Part shown: positions 6,998-14,456 of the stretch, in pieces | Position numbering within the stretch: position 1 is the first letter of the stretch | Layout: every line of letters starts with the position of its first letter | Source: Brevundimonas sp. | GTDB lineage: Bacteria > Pseudomonadota > Alphaproteobacteria > Caulobacterales > Caulobacteraceae | Reading direction: 5' to 3' | DNA: 28,318 bases | NCBI GenBank assembly: GCA_020253595.1 | Contig: JADCBH010000007.1 | Span: 1 to 28,318 of the forward strand | Notes under the pieces: model-generated | Databases searched by the model: none | What the model saw: only the letters and a program-made list of their open reading frames with translations | What the model was told of the DNA's origin: nothing | Position numbers and translations under genes: made by a program

Positions 6998-7971
6998 CAT
7001 CCTTCCGGTTCGACGCCCAGGTCACGGCGGCGCATTTCGAGGCCTCCGGGGCCGTCTTCGCGCTGGGCGACGGCTCGGTGCGGTTCGAGGATCGCACCTT
7101 CGACGCTGTTCATGACGGGGCCGTGCTCTGTGCGGTTGTCCATCCGTCGGGCCAGGGCCTTGTCACCGGCGGTGACGATGGCCGCGTGATCTGGAGCCGC
7201 AAGGGCGAAGCGGGCGTCCTGGCGACCGCCAAGGGATGGATCGATTCCATCGACGCCTCGGCGGAGTCCAAGCTGATCGCCTTTTCTTCCGGTCGGACCG
7301 TGTCGGTGATCGATGCGACCGACATGGGCTTTCGCCGCGACTTCACCCACGAGCGGACCGTGTCGGGTGTCGCCTTCGATCCCAAGGGGCGTCGGGTCGC
7401 CGCCTCGACCTACGGCGGGGCGTGGCTCTGGTACGCCCGGATCGCCGAACAGAAGCCCACGAAGCTGGCCTGGGCCGGGTCTCACACCGGTGTGGTGTTC
7501 TCGCCTGACGGGGCCTTCGTCATCACCACCATGCAGGACAATCAGCTGCACGGGTGGCGTCTGAAGGACGCCAAGGACCTGAGGATGGGCGGCTACCCCT
7601 CCAAGACCCGCAGCCTCGCTTTCCTGTCCAAAGGCCAACTGTTGGCGACCTCCGGGGCCCAGGGCGCGGTGCTCTGGCCCTTCGTCGGGGCCAACGGGCC
7701 GATGGGCCGTGAGGCGTCCGAGATCGGCTTTGACGACACCACCCTGGTCACCCACGTCGCGGCTCGGACAGCGCACGGGCGGCTGGCGGCGGGTCTGGCG
7801 GACGGCCGTGTCTGGGTGGCCGACCCGGCTGCCCAGGGACTGAATTTCATCAAGGCCGAAAAAGGCGCGCCGATCACGGCGCTCGCGCTCAGCCCAGACG
7901 CCGGCCGGGTCGCCTGGGCCGATGAGGACGGTCAGGCGGGCGTCGCCGACGTGGTCATCGACAGCCTCTGA
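6994..7971 (+). CDS. WD40-repeat beta-propeller protein
   Basis: The 325-aa protein starts at GTG (6994), overlapping the DUF1330 stop by 4 bases. It shows repeated blades such as AVVHPSGQGLVTGGDDGRVI, GVAFDPKGRRVAASTYGG, VVFSPDGAFVITTMQDN, SLAFLSKGQLLATSG and ALALSPDAGRVAWADEDG; roughly seven blades fit the length. There is no signal peptide, so it is cytoplasmic. WD40 propellers are usually interaction scaffolds and the partner is not evident. Coupled translation with the DUF1330 gene suggests the two work together, but nothing in the sequence says how. Confidence 0.85.
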   Translation: MTSFRFDAQVTAAHFEASGAVFALGDGSVRFEDRTFDAVHDGAVLCAVVHPSGQGLVTGGDDGRVIWSRKGEAGVLATAKGWIDSIDASAESKLIAFSSGRTVSVIDATDMGFRRDFTHERTVSGVAFDPKGRRVAASTYGGAWLWYARIAEQKPTKLAWAGSHTGVVFSPDGAFVITTMQDNQLHGWRLKDAKDLRMGGYPSKTRSLAFLSKGQLLATSGAQGAVLWPFVGANGPMGREASEIGFDDTTLVTHVAARTAHGRLAAGLADGRVWVADPAAQGLNFIKAEKGAPITALALSPDAGRVAWADEDGQAGVADVVIDSL

Positions 7972-8011
7972 CATCGCCCGATAGGTTCGTCACTGGATCG
8001 GGGGATTCGGC

Positions 8012-8140
8012 ATGATGGACGACGGCAGCGATCTGGGGCGGCGAGCGGTCTTCGGCTGTCTGGCCGTCGTTATCCTGCTGGCCGTCGCGGCAGGGCTGTT
8101 TGGGGTCGTGTTCCTGTGGGACGTCAATGGCGTCGGGTAA
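8012..8140 (+). CDS. Small single-pass membrane protein (42 aa)
   Basis: The ORF reads MMDDGSDLGRRAVFGCLAVV and continues with a hydrophobic segment (about residues 14-36) ending in VFLWDVNGVG, stop TAA at 8138-8140. GGGGGA lies 6-7 bases before the ATG at 8012; a second ATG follows at once. It has an acidic N-terminus, then Arg-Arg, then one membrane helix. It sits 40 bases after the WD40 gene and 47 bases before mtgA, all on the same strand. Family unknown. Confidence 0.6.
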   Translation: MMDDGSDLGRRAVFGCLAVVILLAVAAGLFGVVFLWDVNGVG

Positions 8141-8152
8141 CAAGCTTGGCCG

Positions 8153-8181
8153 TTGCGAGGCCGCGCCGTCGGGCCTAGCCT
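8153..8181 (+). promoter_or_regulatory. Possible promoter of mtgA (leaderless geometry)
   Basis: TTGCGA (8153-8158), 17-base spacer, TAGCCT (8176-8181). The ATG of mtgA begins 7 bases beyond the -10 and no Shine-Dalgarno sequence is visible, so transcription may start at the ATG itself. The spacing is identical to that of the toxin-antitoxin promoter at 4869-4897. Pattern match only. Confidence 0.4.
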
Positions 8182-8187
8182 TGTCCC

Positions 8188-8895
8188 ATGGATGAGGGCG
8201 CTCCATCGCAACCCACGCCGCGTCGCCGGCCACGATCGATCCTGATCGCGCTGCTGATCCTGGCCCTGCTGCCGATCGGCGGCGTCCTGATCCATGCCGT
8301 GGTTCCCCCGCCCATGACCCTGCTGATGATGCAGCAGAAGCTGGACGGGCAGGGGCTCGACTACCGGTGGCGCTCGCTGGACGAGATCTCGCCGCGTCTG
8401 GTCGCCGCTGCCATCGCCGCCGAGGACGCGCGGTTCTGTAGCCACCCGGGCTTCGACTTCGAGGCGATCGAACAGGCCATGAAGGCCAATGAGCAGGGCC
8501 GTCGCATGCGCGGGGGTTCGACCATCAGCCAGCAGACAGCCAAGAACGTCTTCCTCTGGCCCGGTCGCGATTGGGTCCGAAAGGGGCTGGAGGCCGGCTA
8601 TACCGTCCTGATCGAGACCGTCTGGGGCAAGCGGCGGATCATGGAGGTCTACCTGAACGTCGCCGAGATGGGGCCGGGCATCTATGGGGCCGAGGCCGCC
8701 GCCCAGCACTGGTTCGGCAAGTCGGCGTCGGACCTGTCGTCGCGCGAGGCGGCGCGGCTGGCGGCCATCCTGCCCAGTCCCCGCCGCTACAATGCCGGCT
8801 CGCCCGGTCCCTATGTCCGCAGGCGCGCCTCCCGCATCCAGGCTGCGGCCAATACGGTCCGCAATGAGGGCCTGGCGACCTGCGTCCTCGGCTGA
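8188..8895 (+). CDS. mtgA: Monofunctional biosynthetic peptidoglycan transglycosylase
   Basis: The 235-aa glycosyltransferase family 51 enzyme polymerises lipid II into glycan strands on the periplasmic side of the inner membrane. Residues about 18-38 are the single membrane anchor after an Arg-rich N-terminus. Family motifs appear in order: AAIAAEDARFCSHPGFD with catalytic E79, RGGSTISQQTAKNVFL (108-123), RKGLEA (131-136), and the second glutamate in RRIMEVYLNVAEMGPGIYG (E153). No transpeptidase domain follows, so it is MtgA rather than a class A PBP. Length is normal for MtgA. Confidence 0.95.
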   Translation: MDEGAPSQPTPRRRPRSILIALLILALLPIGGVLIHAVVPPPMTLLMMQQKLDGQGLDYRWRSLDEISPRLVAAAIAAEDARFCSHPGFDFEAIEQAMKANEQGRRMRGGSTISQQTAKNVFLWPGRDWVRKGLEAGYTVLIETVWGKRRIMEVYLNVAEMGPGIYGAEAAAQHWFGKSASDLSSREAARLAAILPSPRRYNAGSPGPYVRRRASRIQAAANTVRNEGLATCVLG

Positions 8896-9019
8896 AACCA
8901 GCCGGCCCGACAACGCCGCAGGTTAACCTTTGCCGGTGGACCTTCCCTTAACCGCGTCCTGCTAATTCGGGTCGATTGCGGACTCCGTCGAGCCCGCAGC
9001 TAGGACCGCCGGGGCCGCC

Positions 9020-10750
9020 ATGACCATCGCTGATCGCATCCGGGCCGGAATCGCCCGCACCGCATCGACCTGCCGTCGTTTCAGGCAGGATACGGCCGGC
9101 AACATCGCCGTGATCTTCGCGCTCGTCCTGCCGCTGCTCATCATGATCACGCTCGGCGGCGCCGACATCAGCCGCGCCTCGACGGTCAAGATGAACCTCC
9201 AGGATGCCCTGGACGCTGCGACTCTGACGGCTGCGCGGTCCCAGTTCACGGACGATGACCGGATCACCGAGGTCGGCCTGAACTCGCTGCGCGCCAACCT
9301 CGCCCCGTTCAGCGACATCACGCTTCTGGAAGGCGAGACGACCTTCGCCCTCAATCCCGAGACCGGCGCGGTCGAGGCCGCCGCGACGGTCAGCGTCCAG
9401 ACCATGGTCGCCAACATTGTCCTGCCGCCCTATGGCGCGGTCCTGGATGACGAGCTGCCGGTTCGGGCCCGGTCCGAGGTGCTGCGCTCCAACAACCGGA
9501 TCGAGGTCGCGCTGGTGATCGACAACACCGGCTCGATGGCCGGGACCAAGCTGACCAACACCAAGGCGGCCGCCATCGACCTGATCAATCGCCTGGAAGC
9601 CGCCGACGGCCGGTCAATCGAGGCGGATGCGATCAAGATTTCTCTGGTGCCATTCTCCATGACGGTGCGCGTGACCACCGGGGGCACGTCGACGGTCCCG
9701 AGCTACATGTCCAACGCCACGACCCACACCGGTGGTGGGGCCTTCAACGCCTCCACCAATCCCTTCAGCCTGTTCGAGACGGCGAGGGGCCGCTTCACCC
9801 TGTTCGAGGATATCGGAACGACCTGGGGCGGCTGTATCGAGGCGCGTCCGCAGCCCTTCGATATCCGGGACACTGCACCGTCCAGTGGGGATCAGGCGAC
9901 GATGTTCGTGCCCTATTTCGCGCCGGACGAGCCGGATCGGACCGACTATCCCAACGACTCGACCTGGCAGTCTTGGCTGAACGGCTCCAACTCTGACCAG
10001 AACGACTATCTGAACGACGCGCCGACAAGCACCTACGGAACCAGCAGTTCCAGCACGCCGTTCGGGACGGGATCGGCGGGAACGACGGCCCGGACCAACG
10101 CCTACTGGGCCCGTCTGCGCGAGGCTGACAAGTACGCCACGACCCATCGCAAGGGCACACTGAGCACCAGCTTCGGCCCCAACAAGGGCTGCTCGCTTCA
10201 GCCGCTGATCCGTCTGACCGACAACTATGCGGCGCTGCGCACCGCGGTGAACAACATGGTGGCCACCGGCAACACCAACGTGCCGTTGGGCGCGATGTGG
10301 GGCTGGCACACCCTGTCGCCGAACGCGCCCTTTGGCGACGGACGGCCCTACAACTCCGAGCGCTTGCAGAAGATCATCATCATCATGACCGACGGCGCGA
10401 ACGTCATGAGCGACAACAGCAGCCCCAACGACAGCTTCTACAACGGGCTGGGCTACATCTGGCAGAACCGTCTGGGCATCACCTCGGGCAACGACAACAC
10501 GCGCCGGAGCCGGATGGACAACCGCATGGATCATGCCACCCCCGGGACCGAGGACCTGTGCGGCAACATGAAGGATGCGGGCATTCAGGTTTACACCGTG
10601 GCGGTGCAGGTCGACAGCCAGGCCCAGACGCTGATGCGGCGCTGTGCCTCCAGCAATGACCACTACTTCCCGGTCGACAATGCGTCCGGCATCGGCGCGG
10701 CCTTTGACCGGATCGCCGGGGCCATCGAGAACCTGCGCATCTCGCGCTGA
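9020..10750 (+). CDS. TadG-like pilus assembly protein with von Willebrand factor A domain
   Basis: The 576-aa protein has an N-terminal TadE/G-type segment: FRQDTAGNIAVIFALVLPLL (about 21-40), a membrane anchor in which the D-x-x-G-N-I-A-V-I-F pattern is typical. A VWA domain follows from about residue 160, with a MIDAS-like motif D168-N-T170-G-S172 (VIDNTGSMAG) and a later IIIIMTDGANVMS. A Ser/Thr/Asn-rich insertion (about 225-370) sits within the VWA domain. TadG proteins belong to Flp/Tad pilus systems or act as orphan surface proteins; no other tad genes are in the window. The ATG at 9020 lacks a strong Shine-Dalgarno sequence. A hairpin at 10760-10787 follows the stop. Confidence 0.88.
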   Translation: MTIADRIRAGIARTASTCRRFRQDTAGNIAVIFALVLPLLIMITLGGADISRASTVKMNLQDALDAATLTAARSQFTDDDRITEVGLNSLRANLAPFSDITLLEGETTFALNPETGAVEAAATVSVQTMVANIVLPPYGAVLDDELPVRARSEVLRSNNRIEVALVIDNTGSMAGTKLTNTKAAAIDLINRLEAADGRSIEADAIKISLVPFSMTVRVTTGGTSTVPSYMSNATTHTGGGAFNASTNPFSLFETARGRFTLFEDIGTTWGGCIEARPQPFDIRDTAPSSGDQATMFVPYFAPDEPDRTDYPNDSTWQSWLNGSNSDQNDYLNDAPTSTYGTSSSSTPFGTGSAGTTARTNAYWARLREADKYATTHRKGTLSTSFGPNKGCSLQPLIRLTDNYAALRTAVNNMVATGNTNVPLGAMWGWHTLSPNAPFGDGRPYNSERLQKIIIIMTDGANVMSDNSSPNDSFYNGLGYIWQNRLGITSGNDNTRRSRMDNRMDHATPGTEDLCGNMKDAGIQVYTVAVQVDSQAQTLMRRCASSNDHYFPVDNASGIGAAFDRIAGAIENLRISR

Positions 10751-10759
10751 CGGACGATC

Positions 10760-10787
10760 GCCGGGGCGGCCTTGCGGCGGCCCCGGC
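10760..10787 (+). terminator. Hairpin after the TadG-like gene
   Basis: GCCGGGGC (10760-10767) pairs with GCCCCGGC (10780-10787), with an inner GCC/GGC extension and TTGC loop. It starts 10 bases after the TadG stop. Only a CTT-CCT tract follows, so termination strength is doubtful. Confidence 0.45.
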
Positions 10788-10820
10788 CTTCCTCCACGGT
10801 CATGACCGGGAGGATTGAAC

Positions 10821-11174
10821 ATGACCTACATCACCGGCTTCCTGACCCCCGTGAAGGCTGAGGACAGGGAGCGTTACATCCGCTCCGCCGAAGCGTCCTG
10901 GCCCTTCTTTCACAGGAACGGCTGCCTGCATCACCACGAAAGCTGGGGCGTCGATATCCCGGACGGGCACACCACCGACTTCAATCGGGCGGTGAAGAAG
11001 GAGGAAGGCGAGGTGGTCGTCCTGGCCTGGCTGGTCTGGCCCGACAAGAAGACGGCCGACGACGCCTGGGCCCGCATGATGGACGACCCTGACATGCAGA
11101 ACCTGGACATGCCGTTCGACGGCAAGCGCATGATGTGGGGCGGGTTCGAGACGATCTTCGAGCGTCGGCCCTGA
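10821..11174 (+). CDS. DUF1428-family protein (YbaA-like)
   Basis: The 117-aa protein starts at ATG 10821, with GGAGG 7 bases upstream. Family features are YITGFLTPV at the N-terminus, SWGVDIPDGHTTDFNRAVK (about 42-60), GEVVVLAWLVWPDKKTADDA, and the C-terminal MPFDGKRMMWGGFETIFE. DUF1428 proteins are small dimeric alpha/beta-barrel proteins of unknown function, frequent in proteobacteria. The gene is convergent with a small membrane-protein gene 4 bases away. Confidence 0.9.
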   Translation: MTYITGFLTPVKAEDRERYIRSAEASWPFFHRNGCLHHHESWGVDIPDGHTTDFNRAVKKEEGEVVVLAWLVWPDKKTADDAWARMMDDPDMQNLDMPFDGKRMMWGGFETIFERRP

Positions 11175-11178
11175 CGCC

Positions 11179-11373
11179 CTAGACCGGCAGGCCCTGTCCC
11201 ATCATGGCGGCCAGGGCGATGACGCCGCCGATAGCGGTCGCCCCTGCGCCAGCCGCGAAGATCAGTACCGCCCGGGCTCTGCGCCGACGCATGGTTCCGG
11301 TCCGCACCTGGCGGATCATGAGCGGCGGCGTGCGGTTGAAGGCTTCCGAACCGACGATGTTGTGCTGGGACAT
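11179..11373 (-). CDS. Small membrane protein, hypothetical (64 aa)
   Basis: Starts at ATG 11371-11373, with GGGGAG 7 bases upstream, a good ribosome-binding site. The N-terminal half is polar and ends in a basic patch (TMRRRRARA, about residues 27-35); a single hydrophobic segment rich in Ala/Gly follows (VLIFAAGAGATAIGGVIALA) and ends MMGQGLPV. The arrangement suggests a membrane protein with cytoplasmic N-terminus. No family recognised. It follows the BA14K-like gene on the same strand by about 120 bases. Confidence 0.55.
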   Translation of the reverse strand: MSQHNIVGSEAFNRTPPLMIRQVRTGTMRRRRARAVLIFAAGAGATAIGGVIALAAMMGQGLPV

Positions 11374-11494
11374 GAACGCGCTCCCCGAGACTGGCCGTCC
11401 GAATGGACAGTCCCGACAAGCGCGTTGGGCGCGGCCGAAAGATGGCGAACGGCGTTAGGGCGCGAATCCGTGATCGGACGACCGGCGTTACGGC

Positions 11495-12001
11495 CTAGCC
11501 GCAGAACACCAGACGCCCTGAATAGGCGCGGTAGTACCCGCTGACCGGGTCGTAGGAGCGATAGGTCGCCGCGCACCAGGCGGTGCGGTTCGGGTCACGC
11601 CAGCCGGCCCCCGGATGGCCGACCTGTCCCCCATAGCCATGGCCGGGATAGACCTGATCGGGGCGGCCATAGGCACCCCAGTACTGGGTCCCCTGATTGT
11701 AGGGCTGATAGACATACCCACCGCCGGAATGGCCATGACGGCCCCGGCCGGAGCTGTGTTGACGCACATACGGCCGCTGGTCGCGCCAGGAGGCGTCGCA
11801 ATCGTCACGACCCCGGTCCCAGTAAGCGTCGCACCGGTAGTCGCCCGGTCGGTCTGCCTGGCCGTTGTAGCCCCACCCGCTGCCATGGCTGGACCAGGTT
11901 CGAGAGCCCTGGGCGGCCGGGTCATATCCTCGCCCTTGCTGGGCGGCCGCCGGGGCGGCGATCAGGACGGTTGCGATCAGGGCGGCGGCGACAGCTTTCA
12001 T
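11495..12001 (-). CDS. Secreted Gly/Tyr-rich protein with BA14K-like C-terminus
   Basis: The 168-aa product has a clean Sec signal peptide (MKAVAAALIATVLIAAPAAA/QQ). The mature part is rich in Gly, Tyr, Arg, Gln and Asp (for example YNGQADRPGDYRCDAYWDR), with four cysteines (57, 68, 143, 167) that could form two disulfides. The C-terminus WCAATYRSYDPVSGYYRAY...CG closely follows the BA14K lectin-like motif (C-x-x-R-Y-R-S-Y-D-P-x-T-G-x-Y), first described in Brucella as an immunoreactive protein. A periplasmic or surface location is likely. Start ATG 11999-12001 follows GAGG. It lies 45 bases downstream of the lipoprotein gene and may share its transcript. Confidence 0.75.
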   Translation of the reverse strand: MKAVAAALIATVLIAAPAAAQQGRGYDPAAQGSRTWSSHGSGWGYNGQADRPGDYRCDAYWDRGRDDCDASWRDQRPYVRQHSSGRGRHGHSGGGYVYQPYNQGTQYWGAYGRPDQVYPGHGYGGQVGHPGAGWRDPNRTAWCAATYRSYDPVSGYYRAYSGRLVFCG

Positions 12002-12046
12002 GGTGGGCGCCTCGAAGGATGCGGGCCAGGGCCTGCGGTTGGGTCT

Positions 12047-12547
12047 CTAGAGTGTCAGGGTCGCGGTCGTGCCCTGCCGCGTACGGACATAGCGCATCAG
12101 GACCGTGCGGTCGCCGCCCGCGCTGACCGGGGCGATGACGAACCAGCCGCCGTCCGGCAGATCCTCGAACCGGAAGCGGCCATCCTGGCAGGTCGTCGAG
12201 CGGACAAAGGAGCGGTAGTCGGCATTGGGATCCGCCACGGTGCGGGCGCGGACCACGGCCTCCGGCAGGGCGGCGCTTTCGGTTGAGCCGTACAGCGTCT
12301 GGAAGCGCTGGCGCGTGTAGGGGGTGTCCGGTGTCAGGCCGACCGAGCCCGTGCAGGCGAAGGCCTGGCCGTCGAGACGGAAAGCGATACGGCCCTCGAT
12401 GGCGGCAGCGCCGGTCTGGGCAGACCATTCAAAGTCAGCAAGGACAAAGGAGGCAGGGCCGCTGATCATGCCCGGTCCCGGCGTGGGCGCGCAGGCGGCC
12501 AGGGCGGCGACAGCGGTAAGGGAGAGAAGGGCGGTACGAACAGACAT
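12047..12547 (-). CDS. Lipoprotein with a carboxypeptidase-regulatory-like segment
   Basis: The 166-aa product starts at ATG 12545-12547 and has a lipobox ALAAC with Cys19. The mature part contains two cysteines (65 and 120) and ends with a beta-rich segment including CQDGRFRFEDLPDGGWFVIA. This G-x-F-x-F-x-x-L-P-x-G motif is typical of carboxypeptidase-regulatory or transthyretin-like beta-sandwich modules. A longer start at 12595 would place Arg-rich sequence before the signal peptide and is rejected. Specific function unknown. It is divergent from threonine ammonia-lyase across a 170-base gap containing the short inverted repeat ACGCCC-n5-GGGCGT (12599-12615). Confidence 0.7.
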   Translation of the reverse strand: MSVRTALLSLTAVAALAACAPTPGPGMISGPASFVLADFEWSAQTGAAAIEGRIAFRLDGQAFACTGSVGLTPDTPYTRQRFQTLYGSTESAALPEAVVRARTVADPNADYRSFVRSTTCQDGRFRFEDLPDGGWFVIAPVSAGGDRTVLMRYVRTRQGTTATLTL

Positions 12548-12717
12548 GACGCTCTCTGGAAAGGATACTCGGGTTCGCTTCACAGGCGACCCCACATGAC
12601 GCCCAACGCGGGCGTAAGGTCAAGGTTGCGACCGGTCGTGGCGGGCGCCACAAGGCCGGATCAGATGACGGCCGGACGCGAGGCGAACCGGACCGCGAGG
12701 AAGGCTACAGGACCCTC

Positions 12718-13920
12718 ATGACAGTCGTGTTTTCCGACATCCAGGCGGCACAGGCGCGCATCGCGGGACAGGTCGACCGCACCCCCGTGCGCCAGTCGCG
12801 CCGTCTGTCCCAGCTGACCGGCGCCGAGGTCTGGGTCAAGTATGACAACCTGCACTTCACCGGCAGCTTCAAGGAGCGGGGCGCCCTGAACCGGCTACTG
12901 TCGCTCACGCCGGAGGAACGTGAGCGGGGCGTCGTGGCGGCCAGTGCAGGCAACCACGCGCAGGCCCTCGCCTATCACGGTGGTCGGCTCGGGATCCCCG
13001 TCACCATCGTCATGCCCGAGGGCACGCCCTTCACCAAGATCGACGGCACCCGCAGCCATGGGGCGACGGTGGTGATCGAGGGGGCCGACTTCACCGGCTC
13101 CACCGCCGAGGCCCATAGGCTCAGGGACGAGAAAGGCTTCGTCTTCATCTCGGCCTTCGACGACGAGGGCATCGTCACCGGACAGGGCGTCTGCGCAATC
13201 GAGTTCCTGGAGGATGCGCCGGAGCTGGACGCCCTGATCATCCCGATCGGCGGCGGCGGCCTGATCGCGGGCTGCGCCATCGCCGCCAAGGCGATGAAGC
13301 CGGGCATCGAGATCTATGGCGTCGAGGCGGCCATGTATCCGTCCTTCACCGCGAGACGCAGAGGCGAGACGCCGAAATGCGGCGGGGCCACCATCGCCGA
13401 GGGCATCGCCATCAAGGCCGTCGGCGACATCCCGTTCGCCCTTGCCGATCCCCTGGTCGACGACGTCATGGTCTGTGACGAGCCGGACTTCGAAAAGGCC
13501 GTGGCCTTCTTAGCCACCCTGGAAAAGACGGTCGCCGAGGGCGCCGGGGCCGGTGGTCTCGCGGCCCTGCTGCGCTATCCGGAGCGGTTCCAGGGCAGGA
13601 AGGTCGGCATCGTGCTTTGCGGCGGCAACATCGATGCGCGCATGCTGGCGGTGGTGCTGAACCGCGAGATGGTGCGGGAGCGGCGGCTGATCGTCTATCG
13701 CATCCTTGGCGACGACCGGCCGGGCATGCTGTCGGCCATGGCGGCGGTGATCGGCGGGCTGGGCGGCAACATCATCGACGTCGTCCACAACCGGCTGGCG
13801 CTGGACGTGCCGGCCAAGGGCGCGGAGTTCGACATCATGGTCGAAACGCGCGATAGCGCCCACGCTGACGAAATCGGACAGGCATTGAAGGACAAGGGCT
13901 ATGCGCTTCGGATGGGCTAG
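12718..13920 (+). CDS. Threonine ammonia-lyase (biosynthetic-type with one ACT domain)
   Basis: The 400-aa PLP enzyme converts L-threonine to 2-oxobutanoate and ammonia, the first step towards isoleucine. The Schiff-base lysine is K52 in HFTGSFKERGA, the substrate loop is ASAGNHAQ (75-82), and the PLP-phosphate loop is GGGGLIAG (178-185). The catalytic domain runs to about residue 320, and the rest (LIVYRILGDDRPGMLSAMAA onward) is a single ACT domain that should bind a regulatory amino acid. This matches the 400-aa ilvA/tdcB-type enzyme common in alphaproteobacteria. ATG at 12718 follows AGGA. The last 20 bases overlap the FKBP gene. Confidence 0.95.
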   Translation: MTVVFSDIQAAQARIAGQVDRTPVRQSRRLSQLTGAEVWVKYDNLHFTGSFKERGALNRLLSLTPEERERGVVAASAGNHAQALAYHGGRLGIPVTIVMPEGTPFTKIDGTRSHGATVVIEGADFTGSTAEAHRLRDEKGFVFISAFDDEGIVTGQGVCAIEFLEDAPELDALIIPIGGGGLIAGCAIAAKAMKPGIEIYGVEAAMYPSFTARRRGETPKCGGATIAEGIAIKAVGDIPFALADPLVDDVMVCDEPDFEKAVAFLATLEKTVAEGAGAGGLAALLRYPERFQGRKVGIVLCGGNIDARMLAVVLNREMVRERRLIVYRILGDDRPGMLSAMAAVIGGLGGNIIDVVHNRLALDVPAKGAEFDIMVETRDSAHADEIGQALKDKGYALRMG

Positions 13921-14422
13921 TATGGCGACGGTCGCGACCCTGGGTCTGGCGGCCTGCGGGGCGGGTGGTCCGGCTGTCGATGTTGAGGCCAATGCCCGGG
14001 CAGCCGCCTTCTTCATGGACTCCAACGCCAAGGCCGAGGGCGTCCAGACCACCGAGAGCGGTCTGCAGTACAAGGTGGTCCAGTCTGCGCCTGCCGGGGC
14101 CGCTAGCCCGGACCGCAACGATCTGGTGCGGGTCGATTACGAGGGGTCCCTGACCGACGGCACCGTTTTTGACAGCTCCTTCTCCCGGGGTCAGCCGTAT
14201 GTGACTACCGCCGAACAGGTCGTGCCCGGCTGGACCGAGGCGCTGCAGCGCATGAAGGTCGGTGACGAGTGGATCCTCTACGTCCCGCCGGCGCTGGGTT
14301 ATGGCGAACAAGGGCAGGGGGCGGACATCCCGCCGAACTCCGTGTTGGTGTTCCGCATCAAGCTGCTGGATGTCGCCCCGGTGCCGGGCGGCGGGCGCGG
14401 CGTGGGCGTGGCGGCAGGCTAG
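13901..14422 (+). CDS. FKBP-type peptidyl-prolyl isomerase lipoprotein
   Basis: The 173-aa product starts at ATG 13901, inside the 3' end of the threonine ammonia-lyase gene, and has a lipobox GLAAC with Cys19. After a linker, residues about 52-158 form an FKBP domain: SGLQYKVVQ, VRVDYEGSLTDGTVFDSS, VPGWTEALQRMKVGDEW, PPALGYGEQG and IPPNSVLVFRIKLLDV. The aromatic pocket residues typical of active FKBPs (Y, F-D, W/V-x-G-W, Y) are present. It likely assists folding in the periplasm from a membrane anchor. An alternative ATG at 13922 would shorten the signal peptide too much. Coupling with an amino-acid biosynthesis gene is probably only positional. Confidence 0.92.
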   Translation: MRFGWASMATVATLGLAACGAGGPAVDVEANARAAAFFMDSNAKAEGVQTTESGLQYKVVQSAPAGAASPDRNDLVRVDYEGSLTDGTVFDSSFSRGQPYVTTAEQVVPGWTEALQRMKVGDEWILYVPPALGYGEQGQGADIPPNSVLVFRIKLLDVAPVPGGGRGVGVAAG

Positions 14423-14430
14423 CCTTGCAC

Positions 14431-14456
14431 TCTCCCTCACCTTCAAGGGAGGGAGA
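14431..14456. terminator. Hairpin between FKBP and queG genes
   Basis: TCTCCCTC (14431-14438) pairs with GAGGGAGA (14449-14456), with CCTT-C-AAGG nested in the loop. It lies directly against the queG stop codon and 8 bases after the FKBP stop, so it can serve both convergent genes. No U-tract. The sequence resembles a dispersed intergenic palindrome of Caulobacterales rather than a unique terminator. Confidence 0.5.

Noticed and set aside
11615..12286. 223-codon plus-strand ORF
   Set aside because: Antisense to the BA14K-like and lipoprotein genes, both of which have good signal peptides.
12599..12615. ACGCCC-n5-GGGCGT inverted repeat between divergent genes
   Set aside because: Six-bp GC arms are expected by chance at this base composition and no promoter hexamers align with it.
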